A stretch of DNA of 64,000 nucleotides from Tubiluchus corallicola (GCA_030141605.1 JAQGDQ010002385.1:228838-292837), one strand, 5' to 3'; positions 17,233 through 26,332 are shown, counted from the first letter of the stretch. Notes: generated by a model not told the origin, from the letters alone. Numbers and translations: made by a program.

Positions 17233-18601
17233 ATGCGTCAGGCGTAGAGGACAAAGCGTTTTTAGAAAATCTATGAAAAAGGTATGCCTGAACTAAAAAG
17301 CATAACCATGTCGCACTTAAAACAGCATATAAAAGACCCATGATTCTGTAATTCTCATAAATAGATAAGTACCATCCCAACGGAATCATAAATATAAAAA
17401 AGCAAACAAAAAACACCAACGTGACAAGCCAGTTTTTACCGCATGCTCTTAGAGCATGCGATAAAACCGCCTGGCCACCATCCGAAATAAAAATAAACGA
17501 CCCTACAAAAATCGCTGGAACAAACACCATAAAAAATTCCGCCTCAGCATCACCTGCCAGCAATTCCGCAACCTTCCAAGGAAATAGCCAGACAAATACA
17601 CTTACAATAGCAGCCAAAACAACGTTTAAAAATAAACCAACCCACCCCGCAATCTGGACATCATGAAAGTCGTTTTTCGCAAACGCAATTCCTATTCGTA
17701 TCGTTGTTGCGGCTCCCAAGCCAAGCGCTATCATAAATACCGTCCCTAAAACAATCATCACAAGAGACCATATTCCCATATCAATAACGCCAAGACTGCC
17801 CGCCATCAACCCCATCGCAGAAAATGATCCTGACTCTAAAAATAATGTCATGCTCGCCGCATAGCCAATATTGCGTAACTCTTTCCACTCTTTCCAGCGC
17901 ATCTTCACACGTTTGCGAATACCATAACGCACATGGTCTTTCAAAAACCACACCCACGAAAAAGAAACAACCGCTAAAACAATACGAACCAGCGTTGTCG
18001 CCCACGCAGAGCCCATTCCTCCCATTTCCGGCGCGCCCAAATTCCCGTAAATCAAAGCCCAGTTTAATATTACATTTGCAATATTCGCCAGCAACATAAT
18101 AAACAAACCAGGGTTCGGTCGCTTGATTCCCTCAAGGAAGCTGATGTTCGCAATGAAAATAAGATTAAACAAAATACTCACCGATAAAACCCAAATCGCC
18201 TTACTCGCATTGTCAATCAAATCAGGCGTTTGATGCGTCAGGTGAAGAAATATACGACAAAAAGGAATAAATAAAAAACACATAAGGCCAACAAAAATCG
18301 CCCATTTCACGGCTTGCCACCAAATCTTACCGCAGCCTTCCCAATCTCCCGCGCCAAATAAACGAGAAACCAAAACCGTCACACCAACCATCATGCCAAT
18401 CGCTGTTACAAGAATAATGCCAATAACCGTATTACTTATTCCAAGCCAAGCAAGATCAAATTTGCTGTAGTGCGCAACCATTGTTGTATCAACAATCGCA
18501 AGAGTCATCATCCCTAAACGTGAAAAAACAATCGGCACCGAAAGCATAATTGTCTCGATAATATGATTTTTGACAATATGATAACGAAAAAAAACACCCA
18601 T
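17231..18601 (-). CDS. MATE-family multidrug/metabolite exporter
   Basis: MATE transporters export drugs or metabolites in exchange for Na+ or H+ across the inner membrane. The 456-residue product is strongly hydrophobic with about 12 predicted membrane segments in two related halves, and begins with a typical MATE first helix (LSVPIVFSRLGMMTLAIVDT, then TMVAHYS). The motif VGVTVLVSRLFGAGDWE is typical of the family. The ATG at 18601 is preferred over a TTG 9 nt upstream. No good ribosome binding site is visible. The gene ends inside the T-run of the por terminator. The substrate cannot be predicted. Confidence 0.88.
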   Translation of the reverse strand: MGVFFRYHIVKNHIIETIMLSVPIVFSRLGMMTLAIVDTTMVAHYSKFDLAWLGISNTVIGIILVTAIGMMVGVTVLVSRLFGAGDWEGCGKIWWQAVKWAIFVGLMCFLFIPFCRIFLHLTHQTPDLIDNASKAIWVLSVSILFNLIFIANISFLEGIKRPNPGLFIMLLANIANVILNWALIYGNLGAPEMGGMGSAWATTLVRIVLAVVSFSWVWFLKDHVRYGIRKRVKMRWKEWKELRNIGYAASMTLFLESGSFSAMGLMAGSLGVIDMGIWSLVMIVLGTVFMIALGLGAATTIRIGIAFAKNDFHDVQIAGWVGLFLNVVLAAIVSVFVWLFPWKVAELLAGDAEAEFFMVFVPAIFVGSFIFISDGGQAVLSHALRACGKNWLVTLVFFVCFFIFMIPLGWYLSIYENYRIMGLLYAVLSATWLCFLVQAYLFHRFSKNALSSTPDA

Positions 18602-18885
18602 AACACACAACCATAACCATAAAAAAATTAAGCCAATTGAAAATCAACACGAGAAAAACAACAACCGGTATAATCGGTAAAATAAAAACTATTGAAAAAA
18701 ATAAGAAAAAATAAAGTGACCAACGCCTACCCTATCGCGCCCCTTCTAAACAGGCTGCATATTTATCACCCCTTATGAAACAAGTCAACCCTTTAATTTC
18801 TTCAATATCAGAATAGAGTAACCTTTTGTAGCTTATTAATATATCCACACGTAAAATCTCTACCCTTATTCATAATAAAGTAAAA

Positions 18886-19782
18886 CTACTTTTTCATCAA
18901 CGGGTGCTTTCTCTCAACGAGCTCACGAAGACGCGTATCTAAAATATGTGTATAAATTTGCGTCGTTGAAATATCCGAATGCCCCAAAAGGTATTGCAAG
19001 CTCTTTAAATCCGCACCATTTTCCAACAAATGGCTAGCAAAAGAATGTCGCAAAATATGCGGAGAGACTCTCTCAGTAGGAATATTAGCCAAAACCGCAA
19101 GCGCGGACAATAATTGAAAAAAACGATGTCGCGTTAAATGACCACTCTTGCCACGAGAAGGAAAAAGCCACGGAGATTTACACATTCCTTTCTTATCCAA
19201 TGTACAGGTCGGCGCAAGAATATGCCGAACAGAAAGCCATCTGTCAACAGCTTCTCGAGCCGTCTCTCCCAACGGCAAAAGGCGCTCCTTATTCCCCTTT
19301 CCCTTGACAAGAACAGTATCCTTATCACGCGAAAAAGAAGATAATTGAAAATTCATAAGCTCCGAAACTCGAATGCCCGTCGCATATAAAAGCTCTAAAA
19401 GCGCCATCATTCGTATACCTGCTGGAGTTTGATCCTGAGCCGCAGTATCAAACAATAATGACACCTCATCCATTGTTAAGAATTTCGGCAAAGACTTACT
19501 GCTTTTCTGCGCTTCAATATGCAAGCAGGGATTATCCTTCCTATATCCCTCTGTATAAATAAAGCGATAAAATTGACGAAGCGTAGATAAACGACGGCAA
19601 CATGTCGCCGCAGACATGCCCGAAAGAGAGAGGCTCTTCAGCCAACCGGTAATATGATCCTTTCTCGCCGCCTCTAAAGAAACGGCAGGTTTTCGGTTGC
19701 TCAGCCATATAGAAAATTGCATCAAATCACAGCTATACGCCTCAAGCGTATTATGTGTAACCCCCCGCTCAGCAGCAGTCAT
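18886..19782 (-). CDS. xerD: tyrosine recombinase XerD
   Basis: XerD with XerC resolves chromosome dimers at dif during division. The 298-residue reading has an N-terminal SAM-like core-binding domain and a catalytic domain with the Arg of GIRVSELMNF, HILRHSFASHL, LLGHSDISTTQIYTHI and the final nucleophile Tyr. The first ATG (19782) gives MTAAERGVTHNTLEAY, but family members usually have 8-15 more residues before this point. The same frame is open upstream to 19863 and encodes IGSFLE directly before the ATG, which looks like true XerD N-terminus. That stretch has no ATG, GTG or TTG codon, so the real start is uncertain. It follows a small membrane protein gene. Confidence 0.9.
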   Translation of the reverse strand: MTAAERGVTHNTLEAYSCDLMQFSIWLSNRKPAVSLEAARKDHITGWLKSLSLSGMSAATCCRRLSTLRQFYRFIYTEGYRKDNPCLHIEAQKSSKSLPKFLTMDEVSLLFDTAAQDQTPAGIRMMALLELLYATGIRVSELMNFQLSSFSRDKDTVLVKGKGNKERLLPLGETAREAVDRWLSVRHILAPTCTLDKKGMCKSPWLFPSRGKSGHLTRHRFFQLLSALAVLANIPTERVSPHILRHSFASHLLENGADLKSLQYLLGHSDISTTQIYTHILDTRLRELVERKHPLMKK

Positions 19783-19863
19783 CTCTAAAAAAGACCCAAT
19801 TTGCGGAGACGCAAGTTTATCCTTACTCTGTAATATCTGTTTTATTTTTATGCGATTAAACCT

Positions 19864-20001
19864 TTAAAGAAAATCACTATCCGATAAAGTAATGACGATT
19901 TCCTCCTGATGAGGAGCAATATCCCAAAATACCACATACGTGAAACTCGCTCCCAGTATAAGAAAAAAACACATAAAAAAGAAATAAAAAAGCCCTTTCA
20001 T
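19864..20001 (-). CDS. 45-residue single-pass membrane protein upstream of xerD
   Basis: This small gene encodes 45 residues beginning MKGLFYFFFMCFFLILGASF, a single hydrophobic helix, followed by a short polar tail (DIAPHQEEIVITLSDSDFL). Many alphaproteobacteria carry a similar tiny gene between aroK and xerD, with a leucine-rich helix, a short PPP- or P-containing linker and an acidic end; I recognise the pattern from memory but cannot confirm homology. It is divergent from aroK and immediately precedes the xerD reading frame. AAGGGG lies about 13 nt before the ATG. Function unknown. Confidence 0.55.
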   Translation of the reverse strand: MKGLFYFFFMCFFLILGASFTYVVFWDIAPHQEEIVITLSDSDFL

Positions 20002-20238
20002 AGCCCTGTATAACCCCTTTTAAATTCGCCAATAAACAATATGGCTTGCTATTGCATCCTAAATAATTATTCACTCTAAACAATTACTAACTTACTGTAA
20101 TTTATATAAAACTGTAAAGTAAAAGTTTAAAAAGTAAGTTTTCTTTTTTCTTAAAATATAGTATATACTAACTCAATATTAAAACTTTATGAAAAAATTT
20201 TTCTTTCCAGTAAGAAACTAAGAATAATAAAAACGATA

Positions 20239-20784
20239 ATGAAACAAAGGCAAAAATCATGGATCTTTCTCGTCGGGATGGCCGGATGCGGAAAAAGCCA
20301 TATAGGATATACACTCGCACAATATCTCAACAAACCTTTCCTTGATCTTGATAAAGAAATAGAGAAAACAATTAACCTCTCAGTTCCTGAAATTTTTACA
20401 CAATATGGAGAAACTTTCTTCCGCCATAAAGAAGAGATCACCTTTCAGCAGCTCTTGCAAAAACACCCCTCTTCTATCTTAGCGACAGGCGGTGGAGCCT
20501 TCATGAACGGCACCATCCGAAAAACAATGAAAGTTCATGGCCTCTCTATATGGCTGAAAACACCTCTGAAAATTATCTATAAAAGAATTGTAGAAGCAAA
20601 AAATACACGTCCTCTCTTCAAAAATAAAAATGTAAAAGAAGAATTGGTCAAAACTGCTAAAAAGCGATATCCTATCTATAGTCTCGCTGGTATCCATATC
20701 GCGCCTAGGGAAAAAAGCCTTCACGATACCACGGTATTGATCGCGAAAATACTAGAAGAAAAAGAAAAACATTATGACAAATGA
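20239..20784 (+). CDS. aroK: shikimate kinase
   Basis: AroK phosphorylates shikimate at the 3-OH with ATP in aromatic amino-acid synthesis. The 181-residue product has the Walker A GMAGCGKSHIG, the substrate-binding LDLDKEIEK, the FFRHKEEITFQQLL segment and ATGGGAF. All are standard. It overlaps aroB by 11 nt, so the two are translated together. The start has no clear Shine-Dalgarno sequence. A TATACT hexamer at 20164-20169 may be a -10 box without a good -35 partner. Confidence 0.94.
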   Translation: MKQRQKSWIFLVGMAGCGKSHIGYTLAQYLNKPFLDLDKEIEKTINLSVPEIFTQYGETFFRHKEEITFQQLLQKHPSSILATGGGAFMNGTIRKTMKVHGLSIWLKTPLKIIYKRIVEAKNTRPLFKNKNVKEELVKTAKKRYPIYSLAGIHIAPREKSLHDTTVLIAKILEEKEKHYDK

Positions 20785-21922
20785 TTTTGAAAATACCATC
20801 ACTCCATCCCTACAAAATGGGCAAAAACTTCAAATCAAACATAATGATACACAAAGCGATATCTTTATCAAACCCAATATTATAACCCAATTACATACCT
20901 TTTTGGAAAACAAACTCACAAACCGAAAAGTCATCATTGTCACAGATGAAAATACCGCGCCCCTCTATTTAAAAAGCGTCACTGACACTCTCCAAAAATG
21001 CACCAGCAAGCTAACAAACATCACTATTCCTTCAGGCGAAAGCAGTAAAAGTTTTCAACAGCTTGAAACACTCTGCGAGACTATTCTGAAATCCGGTATT
21101 GATCGAACCTCTGTCTTAATAGCTCTCGGTGGCGGTGTTATCGGCGATCTGACCGGATTTACCGCCTCTATTCTTCTGCGTGGACTCCCCGTCATCCAAA
21201 TACCAACAACTCTTCTCGCGCAAGTCGATAGCTCAGTTGGAGGAAAAACCGGCATTAATTCACAAAGCGGTAAAAATCTTATCGGCTCTTTCCATCAGCC
21301 TCGATTCGTTTTTATTGACCCTCAAACACTCAAGACGCTTCCCAAACGGCACTATATCGCCGGCTATGCGGAAGTCATCAAATACGCTCTTATCAATAAT
21401 AAGGGCTTCTTTACATGGCTTGATCAAAATATCGACCAGACCCTTAAACAAAATGACCAAATTCTCACAAAATTCATTACTGAAAGCTGCAAAACAAAAG
21501 TCGATATCGTCAAAAATGATACCCTTGAAAAAGGAGAGCGCGCCCTTCTCAATCTTGGACATACCTTCGGGCATGTGCTTGAAAAACTCTGTAACTACAG
21601 TGATCAACTCCTTCATGGCGAAGCTGTCTCAATTGGCATGGCAATGGCGTTTGAATTCTCTACAAGCCTTAGTCTCTGCCCACCAGAAGAAACGCAAAAA
21701 ATAAAACAACATCTTAACGCGATCGGTCTGCCAACAACAATCAGCGCTATACAAAAAAAAGAATGGAACGCTGAAATCTTCATAAATATGATGCATAACG
21801 ATAAAAAAGTTCATCATGGAAAATTACGACTTATTCTAACACGTGGAATCGGTGATAGCTTTATCGAGAATAATGTTGAATACGAAAAATTATACCTTTA
21901 TTTAAGTAACTATCTTGTATAA
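20774..21922 (+). CDS. aroB: 3-dehydroquinate synthase
   Basis: AroB converts DAHP to 3-dehydroquinate using NAD+ and a divalent metal, an early step of the shikimate pathway. The 382-residue product shows LGGGVIGDLTGFTAS for NAD binding, PTTLLAQVDSSVGGKTGIN, and metal ligands in GYAEVIKYAL (Glu), NLGHTFGH and LHGEAVSIGM. It has normal length for the family and overlaps aroK by 11 nt, the usual alphaproteobacterial arrangement. Confidence 0.96.
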   Translation: MTNDFENTITPSLQNGQKLQIKHNDTQSDIFIKPNIITQLHTFLENKLTNRKVIIVTDENTAPLYLKSVTDTLQKCTSKLTNITIPSGESSKSFQQLETLCETILKSGIDRTSVLIALGGGVIGDLTGFTASILLRGLPVIQIPTTLLAQVDSSVGGKTGINSQSGKNLIGSFHQPRFVFIDPQTLKTLPKRHYIAGYAEVIKYALINNKGFFTWLDQNIDQTLKQNDQILTKFITESCKTKVDIVKNDTLEKGERALLNLGHTFGHVLEKLCNYSDQLLHGEAVSIGMAMAFEFSTSLSLCPPEETQKIKQHLNAIGLPTTISAIQKKEWNAEIFINMMHNDKKVHHGKLRLILTRGIGDSFIENNVEYEKLYLYLSNYLV

Positions 21923-21970
21923 GTTGAAAGTATAAATATTTAAAATAATTAACTATAATGAATTAATCAA

Positions 21971-22005
21971 AAGGAGGAAAAGCAGACGTATATACGCGCT
22001 TCTGC
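21971..22005 (+). promoter_or_regulatory. displaced Shine-Dalgarno followed by a hairpin before the DUF1349 gene
   Basis: AAGGAGG (21971-21977) is a near-perfect ribosome binding site, but the only plausible ATG is at 22021, 43 nt away. Between them GCAGA (21982-21986) and TCTGC (22001-22005) can pair around the self-complementary CGTATATACG. Folding would bring the site closer to the ATG. No ATG, GTG or TTG lies in frame in the intervening stretch. Confidence 0.4.
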
Positions 22006-22020
22006 AACAAACAGATCGCT

Positions 22021-22632
22021 ATGGAAAATAATTTCAATATCTTAAATCTAACATGGATCAACCAACCACAATCCTACTGCCTGACAAACAATACAATCAC
22101 TATAACCACAGAGCCAGAAACAGACCTGTGGCAAAAAACCTACTACGGGTTTATCAACGATAACGCCCCCATGGCAACCCTTCGATTGGAAAACGACTTT
22201 ACCTTCAGCGTCAAAACATCGTTCATTCCTCAAAAAACATACGATCAATGTGGAATTATTCTCTATCAAAATTCTGAAAATTGGTTCAAAGCCTCCATAG
22301 AATATGAAAATAAAACCTTCTCAAGACTCGGAAGTGTCTTGACAAGCTTCGGATACTCTGACTGGGCAAGCGTCGATATCCCTACAAAGATAACCACAGA
22401 CCCTCTATGGTATCGCCTCTCTAAAAGAGAGCGGGACTTTCTTTGCGAAACATCTGAAAATGGCGAGGATTTCAAGCAAATGAGGCTCTTTCACCTGCAT
22501 GAAGCGACACAGCCCACCGTCAACATCGGGCTGTATGCCTGCAGCCCTTTAGAATCAACCTTTCAGGCAGAGTTTTCTAACTTTCGACTCTCTGAATCTA
22601 TATGGAAACCTTATAAAACTTCCGAAAAATAA
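22021..22632 (+). CDS. DUF1349 concanavalin-A-like protein
   Basis: The 203-residue product matches the DUF1349 family, small beta-sandwich proteins related to concanavalin-A-like lectin/glucanase folds and found widely in bacteria and fungi, with no settled enzymatic role. Segments typical of the family are FTFSVKTSFIPQKTYDQCGI, then ILYQNSENWFKASIEYE, SDWASVDIP and WYRLSKRERDFLCETSENGE. There is no signal peptide, so it is predicted cytosolic. It follows aroB by 98 nt with an unusual leader (listed separately). A carbohydrate-binding role is possible but unproved. Confidence 0.82.
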   Translation: MENNFNILNLTWINQPQSYCLTNNTITITTEPETDLWQKTYYGFINDNAPMATLRLENDFTFSVKTSFIPQKTYDQCGIILYQNSENWFKASIEYENKTFSRLGSVLTSFGYSDWASVDIPTKITTDPLWYRLSKRERDFLCETSENGEDFKQMRLFHLHEATQPTVNIGLYACSPLESTFQAEFSNFRLSESIWKPYKTSEK

Positions 22633-22682
22633 CTTTCACCCTCTTTGATAATCTTTAGTTTAAGAAAAAGTACCGCAAGACA

Positions 22683-23987
22683 ATGATATATATTCTTATT
22701 TCTATTTTCTTCCTTCTTATTCTTTCCGCTTTCTTCTCTGGCTCGGAAACAGCTCTCACCGGCGCTTCACAAGCTGTCACACATCGCGCTGCAAAGAAAG
22801 GAGATACCAAAGGAATCGCTGTTGAATATCTTCTTCAGCGAAAAGAAAAACTTCTCACAACAATCCTTCTGGGCAATAATCTTGTTAATATATTGGCCTC
22901 TTCCCTTGCGACAAGCCTTCTGATACATCTTTTTGGCGATACCGGAGTGATATGGGCCACCCTCTCCATGACAACACTTGTTCTTATTTTCGCTGAAATT
23001 CTCCCGAAAACACTCGTTCTAACAAACACAAGCCGCGCTGCTTTCGCAGTCGCGCCTCTTCTGAAAGTCGCCTACTGGATATTATATCCTATTACGATTG
23101 TCCTTCTTTCAACCGTTAAAATCATATGCAAAACATGTGGTACAACACTCGATATCCCCAATACCCTTGGGCATAATAGCGAAGAAGAGCTTCGCGGCGC
23201 TATTGATCTCCATCAAAGTTCTAAAAACAATGACGAAGATACCCTTCGAAACGAAAAAGCAATGCTCCATAGCGTTTTGGATCTTGATGATGTTACCGTC
23301 GGGGAAATTATGGTCCATAGACGAAATGTAGAGCTCATCAACGCGGACCATTCTCCGCAGGATATTCTCAAACAAGTCATAAAAAGCCCCTATACACGCT
23401 TCCCTGTATACCAAAACAGCCCTGAAAACATCATTGGGCTTCTTCATGCAAAAAAGCTTCTGAAGGCTGTTAGCAAAAAAGTCTACAAAGATAAACCCTT
23501 TGAGACAAGTATTCTCAACCTTACAAAAAAACCATGGTTTATACCCGAGTCAACAACACTTCTCGCCCAACTTGAGGCTTTCAGAACAAGGCGGGAACAT
23601 TTCTCTCTTGTCGTTAATGAGTATGGAAGCCTGATGGGAATCGTTACACTTGAAGATATTCTCGAGGAAATTGTCGGCGATATCTCTGACGAATATGATA
23701 CAGCCGTCGCACGAGCCATACGCCCTCAAAGCGATGGAAGCTATATCGTCAAAGGAGACGTAACAATACGCGAACTCAATAGAGCTTTAAACTGGGATAT
23801 TCCCGATGAAGAAGCCGCAACAATCGCCGGGCTTATTCTTTATGAGACAAGACGAATTCCTAAACTAAAACAATCTTTCCTCTTTCATGGATTCAAAATG
23901 CAAATTACTAAGCTGCAAAGGCATCGTATTGCTCTTGTTAAAATAACACCCATCAATACACTTGAAAATAAGCAAACCGAAAAATAA
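22683..23987 (+). CDS. CNNM-domain/CBS/CorC_HlyC transporter-associated protein
   Basis: The 434-residue protein has an N-terminal CNNM (DUF21) membrane domain with about four helices (LISIFFLLILSAFFSGSETA; LGNNLVNILASSLATSLLI), a tandem CBS pair (about 205-330; VTLEDILEEIVGDISDEYD closes it) and a C-terminal CorC/HlyC domain (GSYIVKGDVTIRELNRALNW). Members of the family act in Mg2+ or Co2+ homeostasis as Na+-coupled Mg2+ exporters (CorB/MpfA type). It is 50 nt downstream of the DUF1349 gene. The position after aroKB is conserved in alphaproteobacteria. Confidence 0.88.
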   Translation: MIYILISIFFLLILSAFFSGSETALTGASQAVTHRAAKKGDTKGIAVEYLLQRKEKLLTTILLGNNLVNILASSLATSLLIHLFGDTGVIWATLSMTTLVLIFAEILPKTLVLTNTSRAAFAVAPLLKVAYWILYPITIVLLSTVKIICKTCGTTLDIPNTLGHNSEEELRGAIDLHQSSKNNDEDTLRNEKAMLHSVLDLDDVTVGEIMVHRRNVELINADHSPQDILKQVIKSPYTRFPVYQNSPENIIGLLHAKKLLKAVSKKVYKDKPFETSILNLTKKPWFIPESTTLLAQLEAFRTRREHFSLVVNEYGSLMGIVTLEDILEEIVGDISDEYDTAVARAIRPQSDGSYIVKGDVTIRELNRALNWDIPDEEAATIAGLILYETRRIPKLKQSFLFHGFKMQITKLQRHRIALVKITPINTLENKQTEK

Positions 23988-24076
23988 AATTTTCTAAAGG
24001 CAATCCTATTTCATAAAAATATACCCATATTTTTTAAAGTAAACATAAATAATAAAGATAAATGAGAGGGCCAACA

Positions 24077-24514
24077 ATGAAGCGTACAATTATACCCCAT
24101 GTCATCAATAGACAAAAGCTCTGCCTAATTAGCGAAAATCTCTCTGTACATGACGCTGTAGTATCTATGTCAAAAGGAAATTGCAGCGCCCTTATTATTG
24201 TCAATCAGGAAGAAAGTCCTGTCGGTATCATTACAGAGCGCGATATTGTTCGAAAAATCATTATACAAAAGCATGATATCCATACCACAACCGTTAAAGA
24301 AATTATGACCGAAAATCCTAAGAGTATTCTTCCTGAGCAAACTGTACAAGACGCTCTCAACATTATGCAGAAAATGAAGATCAGGCACCTTCCTGTTGTA
24401 CAAAATAATCGCGCTATCGGTCTTGTGTCTATACAAGATCTTTATAGTGCTGTCAACTCTACCTTAAGCGAAGAGCTGAAAGAAACAGAAGATTATTTCC
24501 TTAAAAACCTTTAA
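24077..24514 (+). CDS. CBS-domain-pair protein
   Basis: A stand-alone pair of CBS domains (145 residues). Such modules bind adenosine nucleotides and usually regulate a partner. The start at 24077 is preferred because GAGAGGG (24064-24070) sits 6 nt upstream; the ATG at 24062 would overlap that site. Both domains end in the usual pattern: GIITERDIVRKIIIQKHD and GLVSIQDLYSAV. The protein resembles stress-linked CBS proteins of proteobacteria with the VKEIMTENP link. Partner unknown. Confidence 0.85.
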   Translation: MKRTIIPHVINRQKLCLISENLSVHDAVVSMSKGNCSALIIVNQEESPVGIITERDIVRKIIIQKHDIHTTTVKEIMTENPKSILPEQTVQDALNIMQKMKIRHLPVVQNNRAIGLVSIQDLYSAVNSTLSEELKETEDYFLKNL

Positions 24515-24572
24515 ATCAAAGGCGCGTCATTTTAGATATAGACTTTTTTAGTTTTAATTCTATATTTATACT

Positions 24573-24581
24573 TGATATAAT
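24573..24581 (+). promoter_or_regulatory. extended -10 promoter of the J-domain gene
   Basis: TGATATAAT (24573-24581) is an exact extended -10 element (TGN followed by TATAAT). The -35 region is weak (TTTAAT at 24553), as is common with extended -10 promoters. It would give a leader of about 85 nt before the ATG at 24674. Confidence 0.45.
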
Positions 24582-24673
24582 AAATAAAAGAAAAATCTTC
24601 TGGTTTATACGCACAAAAAATCATTGCTGTACTCTATACTCGGTGCTCTATTTTAAGCAATATAATTTAAGCT

Positions 24674-25279
24674 ATGGTAAAAAGACTATCAAAATATAAA
24701 TGGCAATGGCGCCAAGACTTACAGATGCCATACGGGCAACAAATACCTAAAACAAAAAAATGTTCCTGGCCAAACTGCCAAAAAAACGCCATACATAGAG
24801 CTCCAATATCTCGAGACAGGCTCCATCAATGGCACTGGTTCTGCACAGAGCATATTACGCTCTATAATAATCAATGGAACTATTTTGACGGCATGTCTCA
24901 TAACGAGATCGAAACGATGATTGAAAGCGATATAACAGGCGCAAGAAAAACATGGCCTTTCGGCGTTAGAAAAAATAGCCAGCATTTAAAATATGAGGAA
25001 ATTCTCCAAGTCGCAAAAAACTTCCGAGATTTCTCGCAAAACCACCATAAAAGCACACGCTCTATAAACCATTTCAATCCGCTAACAGAAAAAGAAAAAA
25101 ATGCTCTGGCAATTATGGATCTGGAAATGCCCATTACAATAGAAATGCTCCAAAAACGATACTATAGCCTTGCGCGAAAATATCATCCGGACCTCAATAA
25201 AAACCAACCGCTCGCTGAGGAAATGCTTAAAAAAATCAACCGCTCATACGAAGATCTTAAAAAAATGCTCTCCCATTAA
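24674..25279 (+). CDS. J-domain protein with N-terminal Cys-rich module
   Basis: The J domain stimulates the ATPase of DnaK-type chaperones. Here it is C-terminal (about 130-201), with MLQKRYYSLARKYHPDLNKN holding the essential HPD. The N-terminal two-thirds has a possible metal site made of CSWPNC, then WFCTEH, followed by WNYFDGMS. This two-part design, with the J domain at the C-terminus, is typical of a conserved alphaproteobacterial family of unknown client. The product is 201 residues. No membrane segment is present. Confidence 0.85.
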   Translation: MVKRLSKYKWQWRQDLQMPYGQQIPKTKKCSWPNCQKNAIHRAPISRDRLHQWHWFCTEHITLYNNQWNYFDGMSHNEIETMIESDITGARKTWPFGVRKNSQHLKYEEILQVAKNFRDFSQNHHKSTRSINHFNPLTEKEKNALAIMDLEMPITIEMLQKRYYSLARKYHPDLNKNQPLAEEMLKKINRSYEDLKKMLSH

Positions 25280-25300
25280 TCACCTGCCTAACGCAAGCTA

Positions 25301-26236
25301 TCATTTATTTTCCATCATATTTTGAACCTGGCGCAAATAAGAACCAGCAGGATCATAAACAGACTCAAAACAATAAAAATCTTTCATCTGATGGCGAATC
25401 CAGGTCATCTGACGCTTAGCGTAGCGACGTGTCGATACACATGCCTTATAAACTGCCTCATCAAACGTGATAGCGCCCTGAAGATATAAAATAAGCTCTC
25501 GAATACCCACAGCTTTCATAATCGGCAAATCAGGCGATAAATTTAAAGCCAGCAACGCCTTAACTTCTTCTAGAGCTCCCTCTTGCAACATCTTTAAAAA
25601 CCGTTCCTCACATCGCGCGTATACAATAGAGCGGCAAGGAAAAAAAGCAAGCTTCAAAAATTGAATCTCTTCTGAAAACCTCTTCACTGGTTTTTGAGAC
25701 TGCCAAAAAGATAACGGTTTTCCAGTCGCGTGATACACTTCCCAAAACCGAATAAGACGCTGCCGATCCAAAAAGGGGCCTGAAACAGACGGATCAAAAG
25801 AAGACACCTCTCTATAAAACGCTTCTTTTCCTAAAAAACAAAACCGATCCTCCGCCTTTTTGCGAATAGAAACAGGGATATCCGGAATAAATGGCAAGCC
25901 CTCTATAAGAGCTCGAAGGTAAAATCCTGTCCCACCAACTATAACAGGGCAATTTCCCTCTATGAAAATATTCTCAATTTCCGCTCCAGCCAAAGATAGC
26001 CAATGCCCCGCTGAGCAAGAATCCCACGGATCCAATACGCCAAAAAGCCGATGCGAAACACGCGCCCTGTCCTCAGAAGAGGGAGACGCTGTTATTCGTT
26101 CAACAGAGCGATAAACCTGCATACTATCCGCATTCACTATCACACCAGAAAAACGAGACGCAAAATCAAGCGCAAACGCTGACTTTCCACTCGCTGTTGG
26201 GCCCGCTATTACCACACAACAACGCTTACTCTTCAT
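25301..26236 (-). CDS. miaA: tRNA dimethylallyltransferase
   Basis: MiaA transfers a dimethylallyl group to N6 of A37 in tRNAs reading codons starting with U. The 311-residue product begins with a P-loop (IAGPTASGKSAFALDFA), DSMQVYRSVERITA, the GGTGFYLRALIEGLPFIP segment and the tRNA-binding RRYAKRQMTWIRHQ. All conserved parts are present and the length is normal. It converges with the J-domain gene (21 nt apart) and is followed upstream by the exonuclease gene on the same strand. Confidence 0.96.
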   Translation of the reverse strand: MKSKRCCVVIAGPTASGKSAFALDFASRFSGVIVNADSMQVYRSVERITASPSSEDRARVSHRLFGVLDPWDSCSAGHWLSLAGAEIENIFIEGNCPVIVGGTGFYLRALIEGLPFIPDIPVSIRKKAEDRFCFLGKEAFYREVSSFDPSVSGPFLDRQRLIRFWEVYHATGKPLSFWQSQKPVKRFSEEIQFLKLAFFPCRSIVYARCEERFLKMLQEGALEEVKALLALNLSPDLPIMKAVGIRELILYLQGAITFDEAVYKACVSTRRYAKRQMTWIRHQMKDFYCFESVYDPAGSYLRQVQNMMENK

Positions 26237-26332
26237 CCTTATCTTTCTTTACTCATCACATTTAACAATTACGTGATACTCACAAACTTGTCTCTATGCC
26301 TCTTTCTTGTAGTCACTCTCATAGTAGATTCA

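Noticed and set aside
19877-20083. 68-codon frame on the minus strand near xerD
   Set aside because: Overlaps the better-supported 45-residue membrane protein in a different frame and has no family features.
24515-24600. ATATAGA/TCTATAT inverted repeat after the CBS-pair gene as a terminator
   Set aside because: Only 7 AT pairs around a 20-nt loop, so too weak to call.
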